A stretch of 64,000 nt of DNA. It comes from JBBQXY01 sp038209195 (GTDB lineage Bacteria; Chloroflexota; Ktedonobacteria; Ktedonobacterales; Ktedonobacteraceae). Location: the NCBI GenBank assembly GCA_038209195.1, contig JBBQXY010000004.1:1-64000 (forward strand), written 5' to 3'. Positions 1-9,053 of this stretch are shown here, one piece after another (positions within the stretch are counted from its first letter, which is position 1; every line of letters begins with the position of its first letter). A program made the translations under genes and the position numbers. Below the pieces are notes generated by a model. It was not told the origin of the DNA. It ran no database searches and worked only from the letters and a program-made list of their open reading frames with translations.

Positions 1-51
1 TTGTTCCGTCTCTTGCAGTAGGGCTATTTTCAGCTTTTCGTTCGTTTCCAT
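1..51 (-). CDS. Possible 5' end of a gene cut by the window edge
   Basis: On the minus strand an ATG at position 51 opens 17 codons (METNEKLKIALLQETEQ) running off the window. A purine-rich GAGAGGAT lies about ten bases upstream. The peptide is too short to identify. It could be the start of a divergently transcribed gene or a chance frame. Confidence 0.3.
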   Translation of the reverse strand, partial: METNEKLKIALLQETEQ

Positions 52-305
52 TGGTAGGGATCCTCTCTGTTTTGGACTTTTTACTTACAGATGAGGATAC
101 CACCTTTTTGCTTGCTTGCCTACAACTTTTTCATACACCCGACCAAAAGACAACTGAGTGCCGCACTAGCCAATTTAGGGCGTTCTGCTTTACTTTAGGC
201 AAGGTCATACGTTGTGAACAGTGATGACCTTTGAAAATGTCTTCAAAGGGGATAGCGAGTGCCTCCTTTGCACTAACAAGAGAGGACGAGCGTTAGGACC
301 GAGCC
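52..305. other. Intergenic region with no recognised element
   Basis: This stretch separates the possible minus-strand gene start from the first zinc-ribbon gene. I see no coding frame, strong palindrome or RNA gene in it. It presumably holds the promoter of the gene at 306, whose ATG is preceded by a weak AGGA-type ribosome binding site. Confidence 0.4.
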
Positions 306-1322
306 ATGAAATGTACGAATTGTGGATTACCACTATCGCCAAATAATACGCCAATCATTTGCCCTCGTTGTCATACGACGACGCAAGTAGGGTCAAAGTC
401 TAGTTTACCACGAACATCCCAGCCGTTCGATAGCCAGGGGTGGAACGGGCAAGGTGGACAAGTTGGGCAGGTAGGATCGCCTCATTCACCGCAGGGACAA
501 GCTCAACCAGTTAGCTTTTATCAGGAGAGCACACTGACCCAGGTGCAACCACCATCATCTCCAATGTGGAATTCGAATCCGCAATACGAGCAAATGCCTT
601 TCCCGCAGTCGGGACAAGCCTGGCAATCTACTCCTCCTCCAACACCCATTCCAACACCTCAACCAGGTAAAGTGCAGACGAGTAGCAACGCGTATATGGC
701 TCTTTCTCACCAAGCAGAGGGACTCTATCCCCCTGCCACGCCACCAGTACGACCGCTTAAACCACGCACGAGCAACTTCGGCTTTTTCGTTGCCACGCTC
801 TTCGTCATTACAGGTGGTTTAATGTTGGCTATTGTCTATGTCATGGCGCTGAGCTTGCCACAAACCGATGCAACCTCGGCCTCTCTAAGCACAACACAGT
901 CAACACAAAGCGTTATTCCATCACCTACGACCGCCAAAACGCCAGTAGTAAGTCCAACTCCCATCGCCAGCACATTGCCCGGACAATCCTATATTGATAA
1001 TGCTCAGATGACCAGTGCGGTCAATATCAACACTGCCCAGCCACTACAAACAACGACCACTTTCCAAGAGAACAAAAAGATTTATGTCACCTTTGCTATT
1101 CATCCCAATGGGAAAAGTGGAGCGGTCTGCTTGTACTGGTACTTGAACAGCCATAATATTACACAATACCCTTTTACAGTCACTGAGATGGCAAAGGCAG
1201 GCTACTCTTTCGCCGTCTATGGAGGCACGGGAGCCGCATATGTTGATATCTACTGGGCCAGTACGATCACCTGTAGCGATAAAATCCTAGCACAGCATGT
1301 CACTTTCACAGTGAAAGCTTGA
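306..1322 (+). CDS. Zinc-ribbon, proline-rich, single-TM protein with extracellular C-terminal domain
   Basis: Function unknown. Residues 3-22 form a zinc ribbon (CTNCG then CPRC). Residues about 30-155 are a Gln/Pro/Ser/Thr-rich disordered linker. Residues about 158-183 are one hydrophobic membrane span, followed by a Thr/Ser/Pro-rich stalk and a C-terminal beta-rich domain of about 110 residues with two cysteines. The basic residues before the span predict a cytoplasmic zinc ribbon and an outside C-terminal domain. The ectodomain resembles that of the next gene (TTTFQENKKIYVTF against TTTFTAQQTIYATV), so the two are paralogues. The start is supported by AGGA about eight bases upstream. The family is common in Ktedonobacteria and its role (sensing, surface anchoring or scaffold) is not established. 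Confidence 0.8.
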   Translation: MKCTNCGLPLSPNNTPIICPRCHTTTQVGSKSSLPRTSQPFDSQGWNGQGGQVGQVGSPHSPQGQAQPVSFYQESTLTQVQPPSSPMWNSNPQYEQMPFPQSGQAWQSTPPPTPIPTPQPGKVQTSSNAYMALSHQAEGLYPPATPPVRPLKPRTSNFGFFVATLFVITGGLMLAIVYVMALSLPQTDATSASLSTTQSTQSVIPSPTTAKTPVVSPTPIASTLPGQSYIDNAQMTSAVNINTAQPLQTTTTFQENKKIYVTFAIHPNGKSGAVCLYWYLNSHNITQYPFTVTEMAKAGYSFAVYGGTGAAYVDIYWASTITCSDKILAQHVTFTVKA

Positions 1323-1446
1323 TGTTTTCATGCCTGGATACATCTTGGCAGGGAAGCTGAAGCATGATATTATAAGTATCTTATTCAGCTATGCGCTTTT
1401 CTTGCAGTAGTCAAGCGAATTGTATCAACCCATCAGGAGTAATTAG

Positions 1447-2505
1447 ATGCAATGTACCAATTGTGGTGCGAATCTTCCTTCAGGTGCTGTGTCATGTCCG
1501 CTCTGTGGATTACCTACCCCATACAATGCTGCGGGGTCTGCTGATACACCACAGATCGCGCCAACGGTAATTGCACCACAGCCATACTATGTTTCGTCAT
1601 CGCCGATCGATCCGACTGTAGCCATACCCCCGGCTGGAGCAATGCCTCCAACTGGTTATGGGACACCCGCCTATGGGACTCCACCTGCATCTGGTCCGAA
1701 CCCATATGATCCAAACCTCGCCAATTCTTACAATGCGCCACCTCCACCATATCAGGTTCCACCACAATATGGGGCTCCTCCTATGCAACAAGGTGGCTAT
1801 GCCCCGCCGCCGCAAGTTGGCCCCGGTGGCTATAGCTATGGAGCTCCACCGCCTAAACGCCGCAGCAGAGTTGGACTTATCGTCGGGATTGTACTCCTTG
1901 TCGTCTTGCTCGCCTGCGTTGGCGTTTCTGTGCTGGCCTATCTGGGCGCGAAACAGGGCATTAACAATGTCACAGCTACCGTAACCGCGGTGTCTGGTAC
2001 CGCGAACAGCAATCCCACTGCAGATACAACAAGCACTTCGGGACAAGGCACCCCACCGTCAGGGCAAGCCATCGATCCCACGGCTGCAGGAATCATCTCG
2101 AATATCCAGACCGCCAGCGCTATTGACCAGAAAACGGCTTTACCGACCAAACTGACCACGACCTTTACCGCCCAACAAACAATTTATGCCACCGTTAATC
2201 TTAACATGAATGGACAGACTGGCTACGCCGAGGCCAAGTGGTACGGTAACAATAGTTTGATCCATACCAGCACAATACTAAATATCAATGATCCCACTTT
2301 TACTGACGCCTTCTTTAAGTTTACTTACGACAGCGCAACGCAGGGAGCAGTGGAAATTTACTGGTGTACACAATCTGACTGTAGCGATGCCGCGCTTGCT
2401 AGTTCGACCAATTTTACCGTCACATCGTCCAGCTTCCATTGGCAGGGACAATCCCCTGTAGCCTTTATCGATAGCAATCGCCCATATTATGCTTCCCTGC
2501 AATAA
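1447..2505 (+). CDS. Zinc-ribbon, proline-rich, single-TM protein, paralogue of the preceding gene
   Basis: Function unknown. The order is the same as in its neighbour: zinc ribbon at residues 3-21 (CTNCG, CPLCG), a Pro/Tyr/Gly-rich linker to about 138, a KRRSR stop-transfer-like basic patch, a membrane span at about 142-166, a Thr/Ser stalk, and a C-terminal domain of about 110 residues with a CTQSDC cysteine pair near the end. An AGGAG lies eight bases before the ATG. The last 20 residues or so lie beyond the domain shared with the upstream paralogue. A TnpB element begins about 100 bp downstream, separating this gene from the third member at 4123. Confidence 0.8.
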   Translation: MQCTNCGANLPSGAVSCPLCGLPTPYNAAGSADTPQIAPTVIAPQPYYVSSSPIDPTVAIPPAGAMPPTGYGTPAYGTPPASGPNPYDPNLANSYNAPPPPYQVPPQYGAPPMQQGGYAPPPQVGPGGYSYGAPPPKRRSRVGLIVGIVLLVVLLACVGVSVLAYLGAKQGINNVTATVTAVSGTANSNPTADTTSTSGQGTPPSGQAIDPTAAGIISNIQTASAIDQKTALPTKLTTTFTAQQTIYATVNLNMNGQTGYAEAKWYGNNSLIHTSTILNINDPTFTDAFFKFTYDSATQGAVEIYWCTQSDCSDAALASSTNFTVTSSSFHWQGQSPVAFIDSNRPYYASLQ

Positions 2506-2600
2506 TCGTAGCTTAGCAAAATTGATGCGATAGTTCAGGGCTCTTCGTACGTAATTACGTGAGAGATTCTTGACATTTTTGTTAGAATAAACGGGCCAGG

Positions 2601-4040
2601 AAGCCCCCGTCATTCATGCGGGGGATGAATGGCCCTCCCATATGGGGCGTGATGGGTGGGGTACGCTCTTTCATCAGTTTTTTCCTGACTTTTTTGGTGA
2701 AAACATGCGAGAATAGATGGATGAAAACAACGCTTACGGCAAAACTCAAATTGCAGACCACTCCTGAACAGTTCAAGGCTTTGCGGGCCACGCAGTTGGC
2801 CTATCGGGATGCCTTGAATTATGTTAGTCAGTATGCTTACGCGCATGGCAAGATGAGCAACAAAGTGGGTTTGCAGACGGGAACGTATCACGAGATACGC
2901 ACGCGTTTCAAGCTTCCTGCTCAAATGGCCTGTAGCGTTCCTCGTCAAGTCGGCGCAACCTATAAAGCCTTGTGGACAAAGGTCAAGCAGAATGCCTCTG
3001 CACGCAAAGCAGGGTTGACCAAGAAACGCTATAAAGGACTTGATAAGGCTCCCACTTATGTCTCGCCCACGCTGACCTATCAAGTGGGCCATGACTACGG
3101 CTTCAAGAAAGAGCAGCAGGTGAGCATCCTGAGCTTGGAAGGGCGTGTCATTGTCCCCTATACGGGCTATAGCAAGCACGTAGCTCTTCTTCAACAAGGG
3201 GCAGGCATTGGAGCGGCGAAACTCTGGTATGACCAACCCCGCAAGCAATTCTACCTGCTCGTGTCCCTTGAGATTGAAGGAGCCGATCCCTCTCCCCAAA
3301 CCCATACCAGTGTGGTTGGGGTCGATGTGGGAATACGGTACCTCGCCGTCAGCAGTAGCATGAAAGGAGAAGCCACGTTCCATTCTGGGAAATCCGTGGT
3401 TTCCAGCTCCAACCACTACGCACGTCTGAGAAAGCGTCTTCAGAAAAAAGGCACTCGTGCCGCGACGCGCCGTTTGGTGCGCTTGAGCCAACGAGAGAGA
3501 CGGTTGAAGCAAGACGCCAATCATGTCGTGAGTACACGCATGGTGGAACGGCACCCGCATGCCATCATCGGACTGGAAAACCTGACAGACATCCGTGAAC
3601 GCAAACGGGGCAAGAAGGTAACCAAGAAACAACGCAAGGCGAACGCTCGTCAATCGAAGTGGGCGTTTGCTGAACTGCATGCCATGATTGCGTATAAAGC
3701 AACGTTACATGAGAGTATGGCGGTGAAAGTGGACGCCCACTATACCAGCCAGGCATGCCCCAAATGCGGGCATACCAGTCGGGACAATCGTCCTGGTAAG
3801 GGTTTGCTGTTTGTCTGTCAGGTGTGCCAGTATACTCTTCATGCCGACCTCGTCGGTGCGAGAAACATCGCGTTACGAACGTTGCTCATCCGGCAAGACT
3901 GGATGAGTACGGGCTGCTTGTCAGTCAGCCCTGATGTGTCGAGCGATGAAGCCAAAGCAGCCCGCCTGCAAAGGTATGCTGAGTTGCGGTGGAGTTCAGA
4001 CACAAGCCCCCGTGCTTCTGCCGGAAGGTGACTGACATAG
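2601..4040 (+). mobile_element. TnpB-only (IS1341-like, IS200/IS605 group) insertion sequence
   Basis: The element consists of one tnpB gene and no tnpA. Both ends contain the ten bases aagcccccgt (2601-2610 and 4004-4013). The left end carries the interlocking palindromes CCCCCG/CGGGGG (2604-2609, 2619-2624) and cattcat/atgaatg (2611-2617, 2625-2631). Subterminal hairpins rather than terminal inverted repeats are typical of IS200/IS605 elements. Exact boundaries cannot be fixed without an empty site. The right end, after the tnpB stop, is where a guide (omega) RNA scaffold would be encoded in this family. Confidence 0.7.
2721..4031 (+). CDS. tnpB: TnpB-family RNA-guided endonuclease (IS200/IS605 OrfB)
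   Basis: This is a compact RuvC-type nuclease of the Cas12 ancestor family. From the ATG at 2721 it is 436 residues long. The catalytic triad is present: D202 in VGVDVGIRYLAV, E286 in IIGLENLTDI and D376 in ADLVGARNIA. A four-cysteine zinc finger lies between the last two (CPKC at 346-349, CQVC at 366-369). The frame is open 105 bases further upstream, but MKTTLTAKLKL is the usual N-terminus of this family, and the upstream part covers the terminal palindromes. All key residues and the full length are preserved, so the gene is probably functional. Long antisense frames over it are shadows. Confidence 0.92.
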   Translation: MKTTLTAKLKLQTTPEQFKALRATQLAYRDALNYVSQYAYAHGKMSNKVGLQTGTYHEIRTRFKLPAQMACSVPRQVGATYKALWTKVKQNASARKAGLTKKRYKGLDKAPTYVSPTLTYQVGHDYGFKKEQQVSILSLEGRVIVPYTGYSKHVALLQQGAGIGAAKLWYDQPRKQFYLLVSLEIEGADPSPQTHTSVVGVDVGIRYLAVSSSMKGEATFHSGKSVVSSSNHYARLRKRLQKKGTRAATRRLVRLSQRERRLKQDANHVVSTRMVERHPHAIIGLENLTDIRERKRGKKVTKKQRKANARQSKWAFAELHAMIAYKATLHESMAVKVDAHYTSQACPKCGHTSRDNRPGKGLLFVCQVCQYTLHADLVGARNIALRTLLIRQDWMSTGCLSVSPDVSSDEAKAARLQRYAELRWSSDTSPRASAGR

Positions 4041-4122
4041 ATGGCTTTTGTGATAGACCATACTGTAGTATACTGAGTATGTGTATTCTTCCTTCATTTC
4101 GTAACAGGAGAAAATAAGCATT

Positions 4123-5268
4123 ATGACGTGTAGAAACTGTGGAATTAACTTGCCACCAGGAGCAGTAGTTTGTCCCCGGTGTGGTTCGCCTACACCATAT
4201 AATATTACCAATGGCTCTGGTGGTTCACCACAATATGACAAAACTGTGGCGGCAAGCCCTTATGGCAATTCCCCTGCGCCGTCGACAGCATATGGTACCC
4301 CTCCTTATGGATCACAGCCAGCGGCTAATCCATATGAGACTCCACCTAACCCTTATGGAGTACCTCCACAGGCACCTAATCCATATGGTCCCCCTTCTAT
4401 GCCGCCATCAGGCAACTACAACGCACCACCACCGCCACAGCCATACATCCCACCATTGCCACCACAATATACACCACCAGCACCTAAAAAACGCGGGAGA
4501 ACAGGTCTCATCATCGGTATCCTTGCCCTTGTCGTCGTCATTATTCTTGTCAGTGTTATTGGCGTCGTTATTTCGAATGGACAGCATCAGCTCGCTGTTC
4601 AAGCCACGGCTACCGCCCAGAGCAATGCTACTATCACGGCTCAGGCCCACATTACGGCGACCTCGATAGCCGCCACCGCCACCGCCGTGGTCACAACCTA
4701 CCCTTTTAGCAACAAAGTGCTCCTCAACGACCCACTGAGCGATAACAGCAAAGGCATGAAATGGGACGTCTTCACGAATCAAACGGGTGGGTCGTGTCAA
4801 TTCACCGGTCAAGCCTATCACGCCAAGGAGACACAAGCCGGGTTCTTCAATACCTGTTTCGCGAACCAGTCGCACTTTAGCGACTACACCTTCCAGGTAG
4901 ATATGACCATCACTTCCGGTGATAGAGGGGGATTACTTTTCCGCGCAGATAGTGTCAATAATAAGCTGTACTACCTGCGTTTGGATCAGAGTGGATCGTA
5001 TTCCCTCTTCCTCTATGTTGATAACACAGGGACAAACGCGCGTTCACTCGATCATGGTACCACCACCGGCTTCAACACTGGACTCAATCAGAAGAATACC
5101 GTGGGGGTCGTTGTCAAGGGCAATTCCATCGGACTGTATGTGAATAAGCAGCTCATCAACACCATCACAGATAGCACCTATAGCACTGGTTTAATCGGCC
5201 TCACGGCTGAATCGAACACCGCGTCAACCGAAGTCGTCTACAGCAATCTCATGATTTTCGGGTTGTAA
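4123..5268 (+). CDS. Zinc-ribbon, proline-rich, single-TM protein with a LamG/DUF1080-like ectodomain
   Basis: This is the third member of the local family. It has a zinc ribbon at residues 3-21 (CRNCG, CPRCG), a Pro/Tyr/Asn linker to about 125, a KKRGR basic patch, a membrane span at about 127-151, and an Ala/Thr-rich stalk. The C-terminal 180 residues differ from those of the two upstream paralogues. They resemble the concanavalin-like fold of DUF1080/LamG domains (patterns such as DPLSDNSKGMKWDV, DYTFQVDMTI, GLLFRAD, YYLRLDQSGSYSL), which usually bind or cleave sugars. An AGGAG lies before the ATG. The N-terminal half is conserved while the outer domain was exchanged. The binding partner is unknown. 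Confidence 0.8.
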   Translation: MTCRNCGINLPPGAVVCPRCGSPTPYNITNGSGGSPQYDKTVAASPYGNSPAPSTAYGTPPYGSQPAANPYETPPNPYGVPPQAPNPYGPPSMPPSGNYNAPPPPQPYIPPLPPQYTPPAPKKRGRTGLIIGILALVVVIILVSVIGVVISNGQHQLAVQATATAQSNATITAQAHITATSIAATATAVVTTYPFSNKVLLNDPLSDNSKGMKWDVFTNQTGGSCQFTGQAYHAKETQAGFFNTCFANQSHFSDYTFQVDMTITSGDRGGLLFRADSVNNKLYYLRLDQSGSYSLFLYVDNTGTNARSLDHGTTTGFNTGLNQKNTVGVVVKGNSIGLYVNKQLINTITDSTYSTGLIGLTAESNTASTEVVYSNLMIFGL

Positions 5269-5295
5269 GAACAACAAAGCACAAGAGCGCGGTTT

Positions 5296-5409
5296 CCAGG
5301 GCGACCGCAAGGGTGCGCCCCTACTATACACCATTAGACCGCCACTATGTGGCGGGGCCTCAGACGCCGGTTCTCAGATAGTAGGGGCGCACCCTTGCGG
5401 TCGCCCTGG
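5296..5409. repeat. Perfect 32-bp inverted repeat (palindromic element)
   Basis: Arms 5296-5327 and 5378-5409 are exact reverse complements. The 50-bp spacer contains a smaller hairpin (ccgccac/gtggcgg). The element lies between two convergent genes and could stop transcription from both sides, although no T-run follows. A shortened relative of one arm (acccttgtggtcgcccg) is visible near 9147, so this is probably a dispersed genomic repeat. Confidence 0.85.
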
Positions 5410-5437
5410 TAGAAAACTGGATCGACCTGTGTTCTAC

Positions 5438-8068
5438 TCATGCCTCAATCAATAATCGCCTCAACACTTTGCCCACAATATTTTTGGGCAGTTCCGCGCG
5501 AAACTCTATCTGCTCCGGTACTTTATAGGCATCTAATCGTTCGCGACAGAGAGCCAGCAGCTCATCAGCAGTAGCTTTCTCACCGCGTTTGAGCACGACA
5601 ACGGCTTTGATAAACGGCGAATTTACGCCATTCTTTTGTGCCGTCGTACTGACTACCGCAGCCTCTAACACTTTGGGATGCTCATAGAGCACCTCTTCTA
5701 CATCGCGTGGATAGACATTGTAAGCACCCGTGAAGATTAAGTCTTTCTTGCGATCAACAATCGTAAAGAAGCCATCTTCGTCCATACGTGCCAGATCACC
5801 CGTATGCAACCAGCCATCTTGCAAAACCTGCACAGTATCTTCTGGCTTCTTCCAATAGCCCTGCATCACCTGTGGACCTTGAATAATAAGTTCACCCACC
5901 TCATCAGGTGGCAAAGGTGCGCCCGTTTTGAGATCGATAATGCGAGCATTTGTCCCAGGCAAGGGAATGCCAATACTCCCTACGCGCCGTTCACCTTTCA
6001 ATGGGTTCGAGTGTGTTACGGGAGATGCTTCGGTTAGGCCATAGCCTTCTACCAGACGACCACGCGTGAGCTTTTCAAACGCCTCTTGCACCTCAACGGG
6101 CAGCGAGGCCGAACCGCTAATACAGGTGCGAATAGCCGAGACACCGTACGAGCGCACCCTGGGGAAATTCGCGATAGCTAGATAGAGGGCAGGAACACCA
6201 GGGAAGATAGTGGGGTGGTGTTCCTTGATAGCATCGAGAATCTGTTCGGTACGCCTGGTCGGTAATAGAATGAGTGATGCGGCGATTGCCATCGACAGGT
6301 TCATACAATCGGTAATGCCATACGAGTGCGAAAGGGGCAAAACCGCTAAGATTACCTCGCGCCCACGTTGCGCATCGGGCATCCAATGTCGCGTCTGCAC
6401 CACATTTGTCATGAGGTTGCCATGCGAGAGCATGACGCCTTTGGGTACATCGGTCGTGCCAGAGGTGTATTGCAGTAGAGCCAGGTCCGTTGTAGTAGTG
6501 CCGCTATCTAACGGCCCTGTCTCCTGTTTACGCAGGAGTTGTTGGAAAGAAATTTCGCGATAGGGTGTTTTTGGCAGCAATACTGCTGCTTCCTTCGTGC
6601 CTTGTGGCTGTTCCTCCTCTTTATGCCCGTTCTGTTTGGCCTCAGCTTTATGTGCTTCCTCAGAGGCGGTATCCACATCAGCCATGCCAGTCATATTACC
6701 CGTACTACCCTGACTGTGTGGCTCGCTACCCTCCACAAGACTGGCAATCAAGACGCGCTGTGGCATGGGCAGGTATTCGCGCACATCGGTATAGATAACC
6801 TGCTTGATGCTACTGCCAGCACACACACGCTCGACCATGCCGCGATACGAAGTAAGCGTCAGCAATACTTTGGCTTCCGAATCGCGCAGTTGATAGGCAA
6901 TCTCATCTTCATTGGAGAGTGGGCTGCCAATCACGACAATAGCACCTGCTTTCAGCACCCCAAAAAAGGCTATCACACATTGCGGAATATTCGGCAATAA
7001 AATAGCGACCCTATCGCCAACATGAATATTCAGTTCCTGGAAAGCACGCGCACAGCGATTGCTTTGCGCATCTAGCTCACGATAACTCATCTTCTGCCCA
7101 AAGAAAATAATAGCGGCTCGCCCAGGAAAATCACGCGCCGCGTTGCTAAACATCTCGTGTAAAAGCTGCTTTGGCATGGGCAACTGTTCCGGTACATCGC
7201 TGTCATAATGCTGCAGCCAGGGCATCTCGGACAGGCGGGTTGCCAGCGCACTACTCCGCGTGACGCCGGGTACCTTATCAAGTTTCGCGTCTGACTTCGG
7301 TTCGACAAAACGACGAATGGCGCGATTGACGGCATCAGGACGCTCCAGTTGCACCAGGTGTGAGGAAACAGGGATAACGACCTGGTGTGCATTGGGAATG
7401 CTACGCTGTACGTCTTCATAGTGTTCGCGCAAAAAGACCGTATCACGCTGACCTAGTACCACTAGCGTCTGTGTATGCAATTGTTGCATGCGTTCGCCAC
7501 CACGCCACAGCGACATTACCCGATCATGGAGTCCTTTTAAAGTGCGCTGTGGTGCATAGAGAGCGACCCCTACCATTTTCGCTGTGCGGCTGAAGATGGG
7601 ATCGGGGACGTTCATCAGTCGGCGCAGCACAGGACGTACAATAAAGCGCGTGGGCACACCGATTAATACCAACTTGCTGATATCATCAGAATTACGCAGT
7701 GTATATTCGGTGGCGATAGCGCCACCAAAAGAGTGGGCAATGAGCGCGAAAGGTTTCTGGACAGCTAACTTCGACAAAACCATTTCCAGGTCATCCACCA
7801 GACCATCCATCGTATACGGCTGTGCTTCAGGATCGTCGCTGAGGCCATGTCCACGCAGATCAGGAGCCACCACACGCACCGTTTGCCCAAAGTAACGCAA
7901 CTGGTAGAGCCACTGTGCGGCATTCCCGCCATAGCCATGCACAAAAACCAGCGTCTGCGTGGCCCCTTCGGGATGAATATCAATCGCGCTGATACGGCGT
8001 ATCTTTTTGCCGACGTGGCCTAAAGGCACATAAACGGTGCGGCGATACATTTCAATGTCTAATGTCAT
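5438..8068 (-). CDS. Fusion of an alpha/beta hydrolase with a long-chain-fatty-acid-type acyl-CoA synthetase
   Basis: Residues 1 to about 260 are an alpha/beta hydrolase with an oxyanion HGYGG motif, nucleophile S113 (AHSFGG), D209 (GQRDT) and H237 (SSHLVQLE). Residues about 305-876 are an ANL adenylate-forming domain with P-loop YTSGTTDVPKG (534-544), GYGLTEASP (675-683), HTGDLARMDEDGFF and catalytic K867 (PKNIVGKVLRR). Family knowledge predicts ATP- and CoA-dependent activation of a fatty or aryl acid. The hydrolase half could release that acid from an ester or thioester. Residues about 447-500 are an acidic Glu/Gln/Lys-rich insertion unusual for the family. The gene starts three bases after the aldolase gene upstream, so they form one operon. 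The substrate is unknown. Confidence 0.85.
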   Translation of the reverse strand: MTLDIEMYRRTVYVPLGHVGKKIRRISAIDIHPEGATQTLVFVHGYGGNAAQWLYQLRYFGQTVRVVAPDLRGHGLSDDPEAQPYTMDGLVDDLEMVLSKLAVQKPFALIAHSFGGAIATEYTLRNSDDISKLVLIGVPTRFIVRPVLRRLMNVPDPIFSRTAKMVGVALYAPQRTLKGLHDRVMSLWRGGERMQQLHTQTLVVLGQRDTVFLREHYEDVQRSIPNAHQVVIPVSSHLVQLERPDAVNRAIRRFVEPKSDAKLDKVPGVTRSSALATRLSEMPWLQHYDSDVPEQLPMPKQLLHEMFSNAARDFPGRAAIIFFGQKMSYRELDAQSNRCARAFQELNIHVGDRVAILLPNIPQCVIAFFGVLKAGAIVVIGSPLSNEDEIAYQLRDSEAKVLLTLTSYRGMVERVCAGSSIKQVIYTDVREYLPMPQRVLIASLVEGSEPHSQGSTGNMTGMADVDTASEEAHKAEAKQNGHKEEEQPQGTKEAAVLLPKTPYREISFQQLLRKQETGPLDSGTTTTDLALLQYTSGTTDVPKGVMLSHGNLMTNVVQTRHWMPDAQRGREVILAVLPLSHSYGITDCMNLSMAIAASLILLPTRRTEQILDAIKEHHPTIFPGVPALYLAIANFPRVRSYGVSAIRTCISGSASLPVEVQEAFEKLTRGRLVEGYGLTEASPVTHSNPLKGERRVGSIGIPLPGTNARIIDLKTGAPLPPDEVGELIIQGPQVMQGYWKKPEDTVQVLQDGWLHTGDLARMDEDGFFTIVDRKKDLIFTGAYNVYPRDVEEVLYEHPKVLEAAVVSTTAQKNGVNSPFIKAVVVLKRGEKATADELLALCRERLDAYKVPEQIEFRAELPKNIVGKVLRRLLIEA

Positions 8069-8071
8069 GGG

Positions 8072-8992
8072 TCACCCCTCTTCAGACTGCACCACAGATT
8101 GGAGAATCTCGGTAAGACGGGTGCGTTCTTGCTGAGTCAATGGCAGCAGCGGTGAACGAGGGCGTCCACCATAGCCAGCAGTGAGTTCGAGCGCGGCCTT
8201 CAACCCCGGCACGCTATAGGTCGCCGTGACGGCAGTATTTGCTGGCACTAGCACCTCCTGCAATGCTCGCGCCTCCGCCCACTGCCCCTCGGTAAACAAC
8301 TGCTGTACGCGACAGACCTCGTATGGAAATACATTTGCCAGTGCGGCAACGGCTCCTACAGCTCCTACCATCAACGCGGGAAGCAAATAGCCCGCGCTTC
8401 CGGCAAAGACGCTAAACAGTCGCTGATCCCTTATTCCCACTGTCTCAACGATCTGCTGCAGTTTCGCCATGTTGCCCGCGCTATCCTTCACGCCGATAAT
8501 GTTGGGATGTTCCGCGAGGGTACAGATTGTGGCGGCATCAAGGTCAAGGCCAGCAGCACTGGCTGGCATATTGTAGATCACTAGTGGCAAAGAACTCGCG
8601 TCGGCAATCGCTCGATAGTGTGCGAGCAAGGCACGCGCATCCATACGCCCTTTATAATAGAAGGGAGGTAGAACAAGCACGACATCCGCTCCAGAGCGAG
8701 CCGCTTGCTCGCAATTGCGAATAGTAGCGCGTGTCGATTGCTCTCCGCAGCCAGCGATAAGCAATGCCTTTGGGCCAGCCGCCTCGCGTGCCGCTTCAAT
8801 CACGCGTGCGCGTTCGTCACTCGTAAGATGGACCGCCTCGCCATTCGTCCCCATCACGACAAAGCCGCTGATACCCCGCGCCTTCAACCGTGCGATGTGC
8901 CGCTGATAGGTCGGGATGTCAAGCTCCTCTTGCGCATCAAAGAAGGTGGGCAACGGGGGATAAATACCACGTAGTTGTATTCCAGTCATCAT
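8072..8992 (-). CDS. DapA-family (dihydrodipicolinate synthase/N-acetylneuraminate lyase) aldolase
   Basis: This is a TIM-barrel class I aldolase of normal length (306 residues). Schiff-base K169 is in IGVKDSAGN and Y140 is in YNMPASAAG. The pyruvate-binding loop reads GTNGE, where true DapA has GTTGE, so it is more likely a 4-hydroxy-2-oxoglutarate, KDG-type or similar 2-oxo-acid aldolase than the lysine-pathway enzyme. It is the first gene of a two-gene operon with the hydrolase/acyl-CoA ligase fusion, from which it is separated by three bases. The product it supplies to that enzyme, if any, is not evident. Confidence 0.85.
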   Translation of the reverse strand: MMTGIQLRGIYPPLPTFFDAQEELDIPTYQRHIARLKARGISGFVVMGTNGEAVHLTSDERARVIEAAREAAGPKALLIAGCGEQSTRATIRNCEQAARSGADVVLVLPPFYYKGRMDARALLAHYRAIADASSLPLVIYNMPASAAGLDLDAATICTLAEHPNIIGVKDSAGNMAKLQQIVETVGIRDQRLFSVFAGSAGYLLPALMVGAVGAVAALANVFPYEVCRVQQLFTEGQWAEARALQEVLVPANTAVTATYSVPGLKAALELTAGYGGRPRSPLLPLTQQERTRLTEILQSVVQSEEG

Positions 8993-9026
8993 GCATAATC
9001 CTCATAGATGTACGCTCAGTTCATCG

Positions 9027-9053
9027 ATGTGGGAATTATACCATATGGGGTTT
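9027..9053. repeat. 27-bp direct repeat, left copy (possible att site)
   Basis: The 27 bases are identical to 10244-10270, and the identity stops exactly at both ends. The core ttataccatatggggttt contains the palindrome ccatatgg. A tyrosine-recombinase remnant lies between the copies, which suggests att-type crossover sites of a degraded integrated element. Confidence 0.6.

Noticed and set aside
2610..3680. Antisense frame of 356 codons over the tnpB gene
   Set aside because: It lies opposite a well-supported nuclease gene and shows no domain; it reflects codon bias of the real gene.
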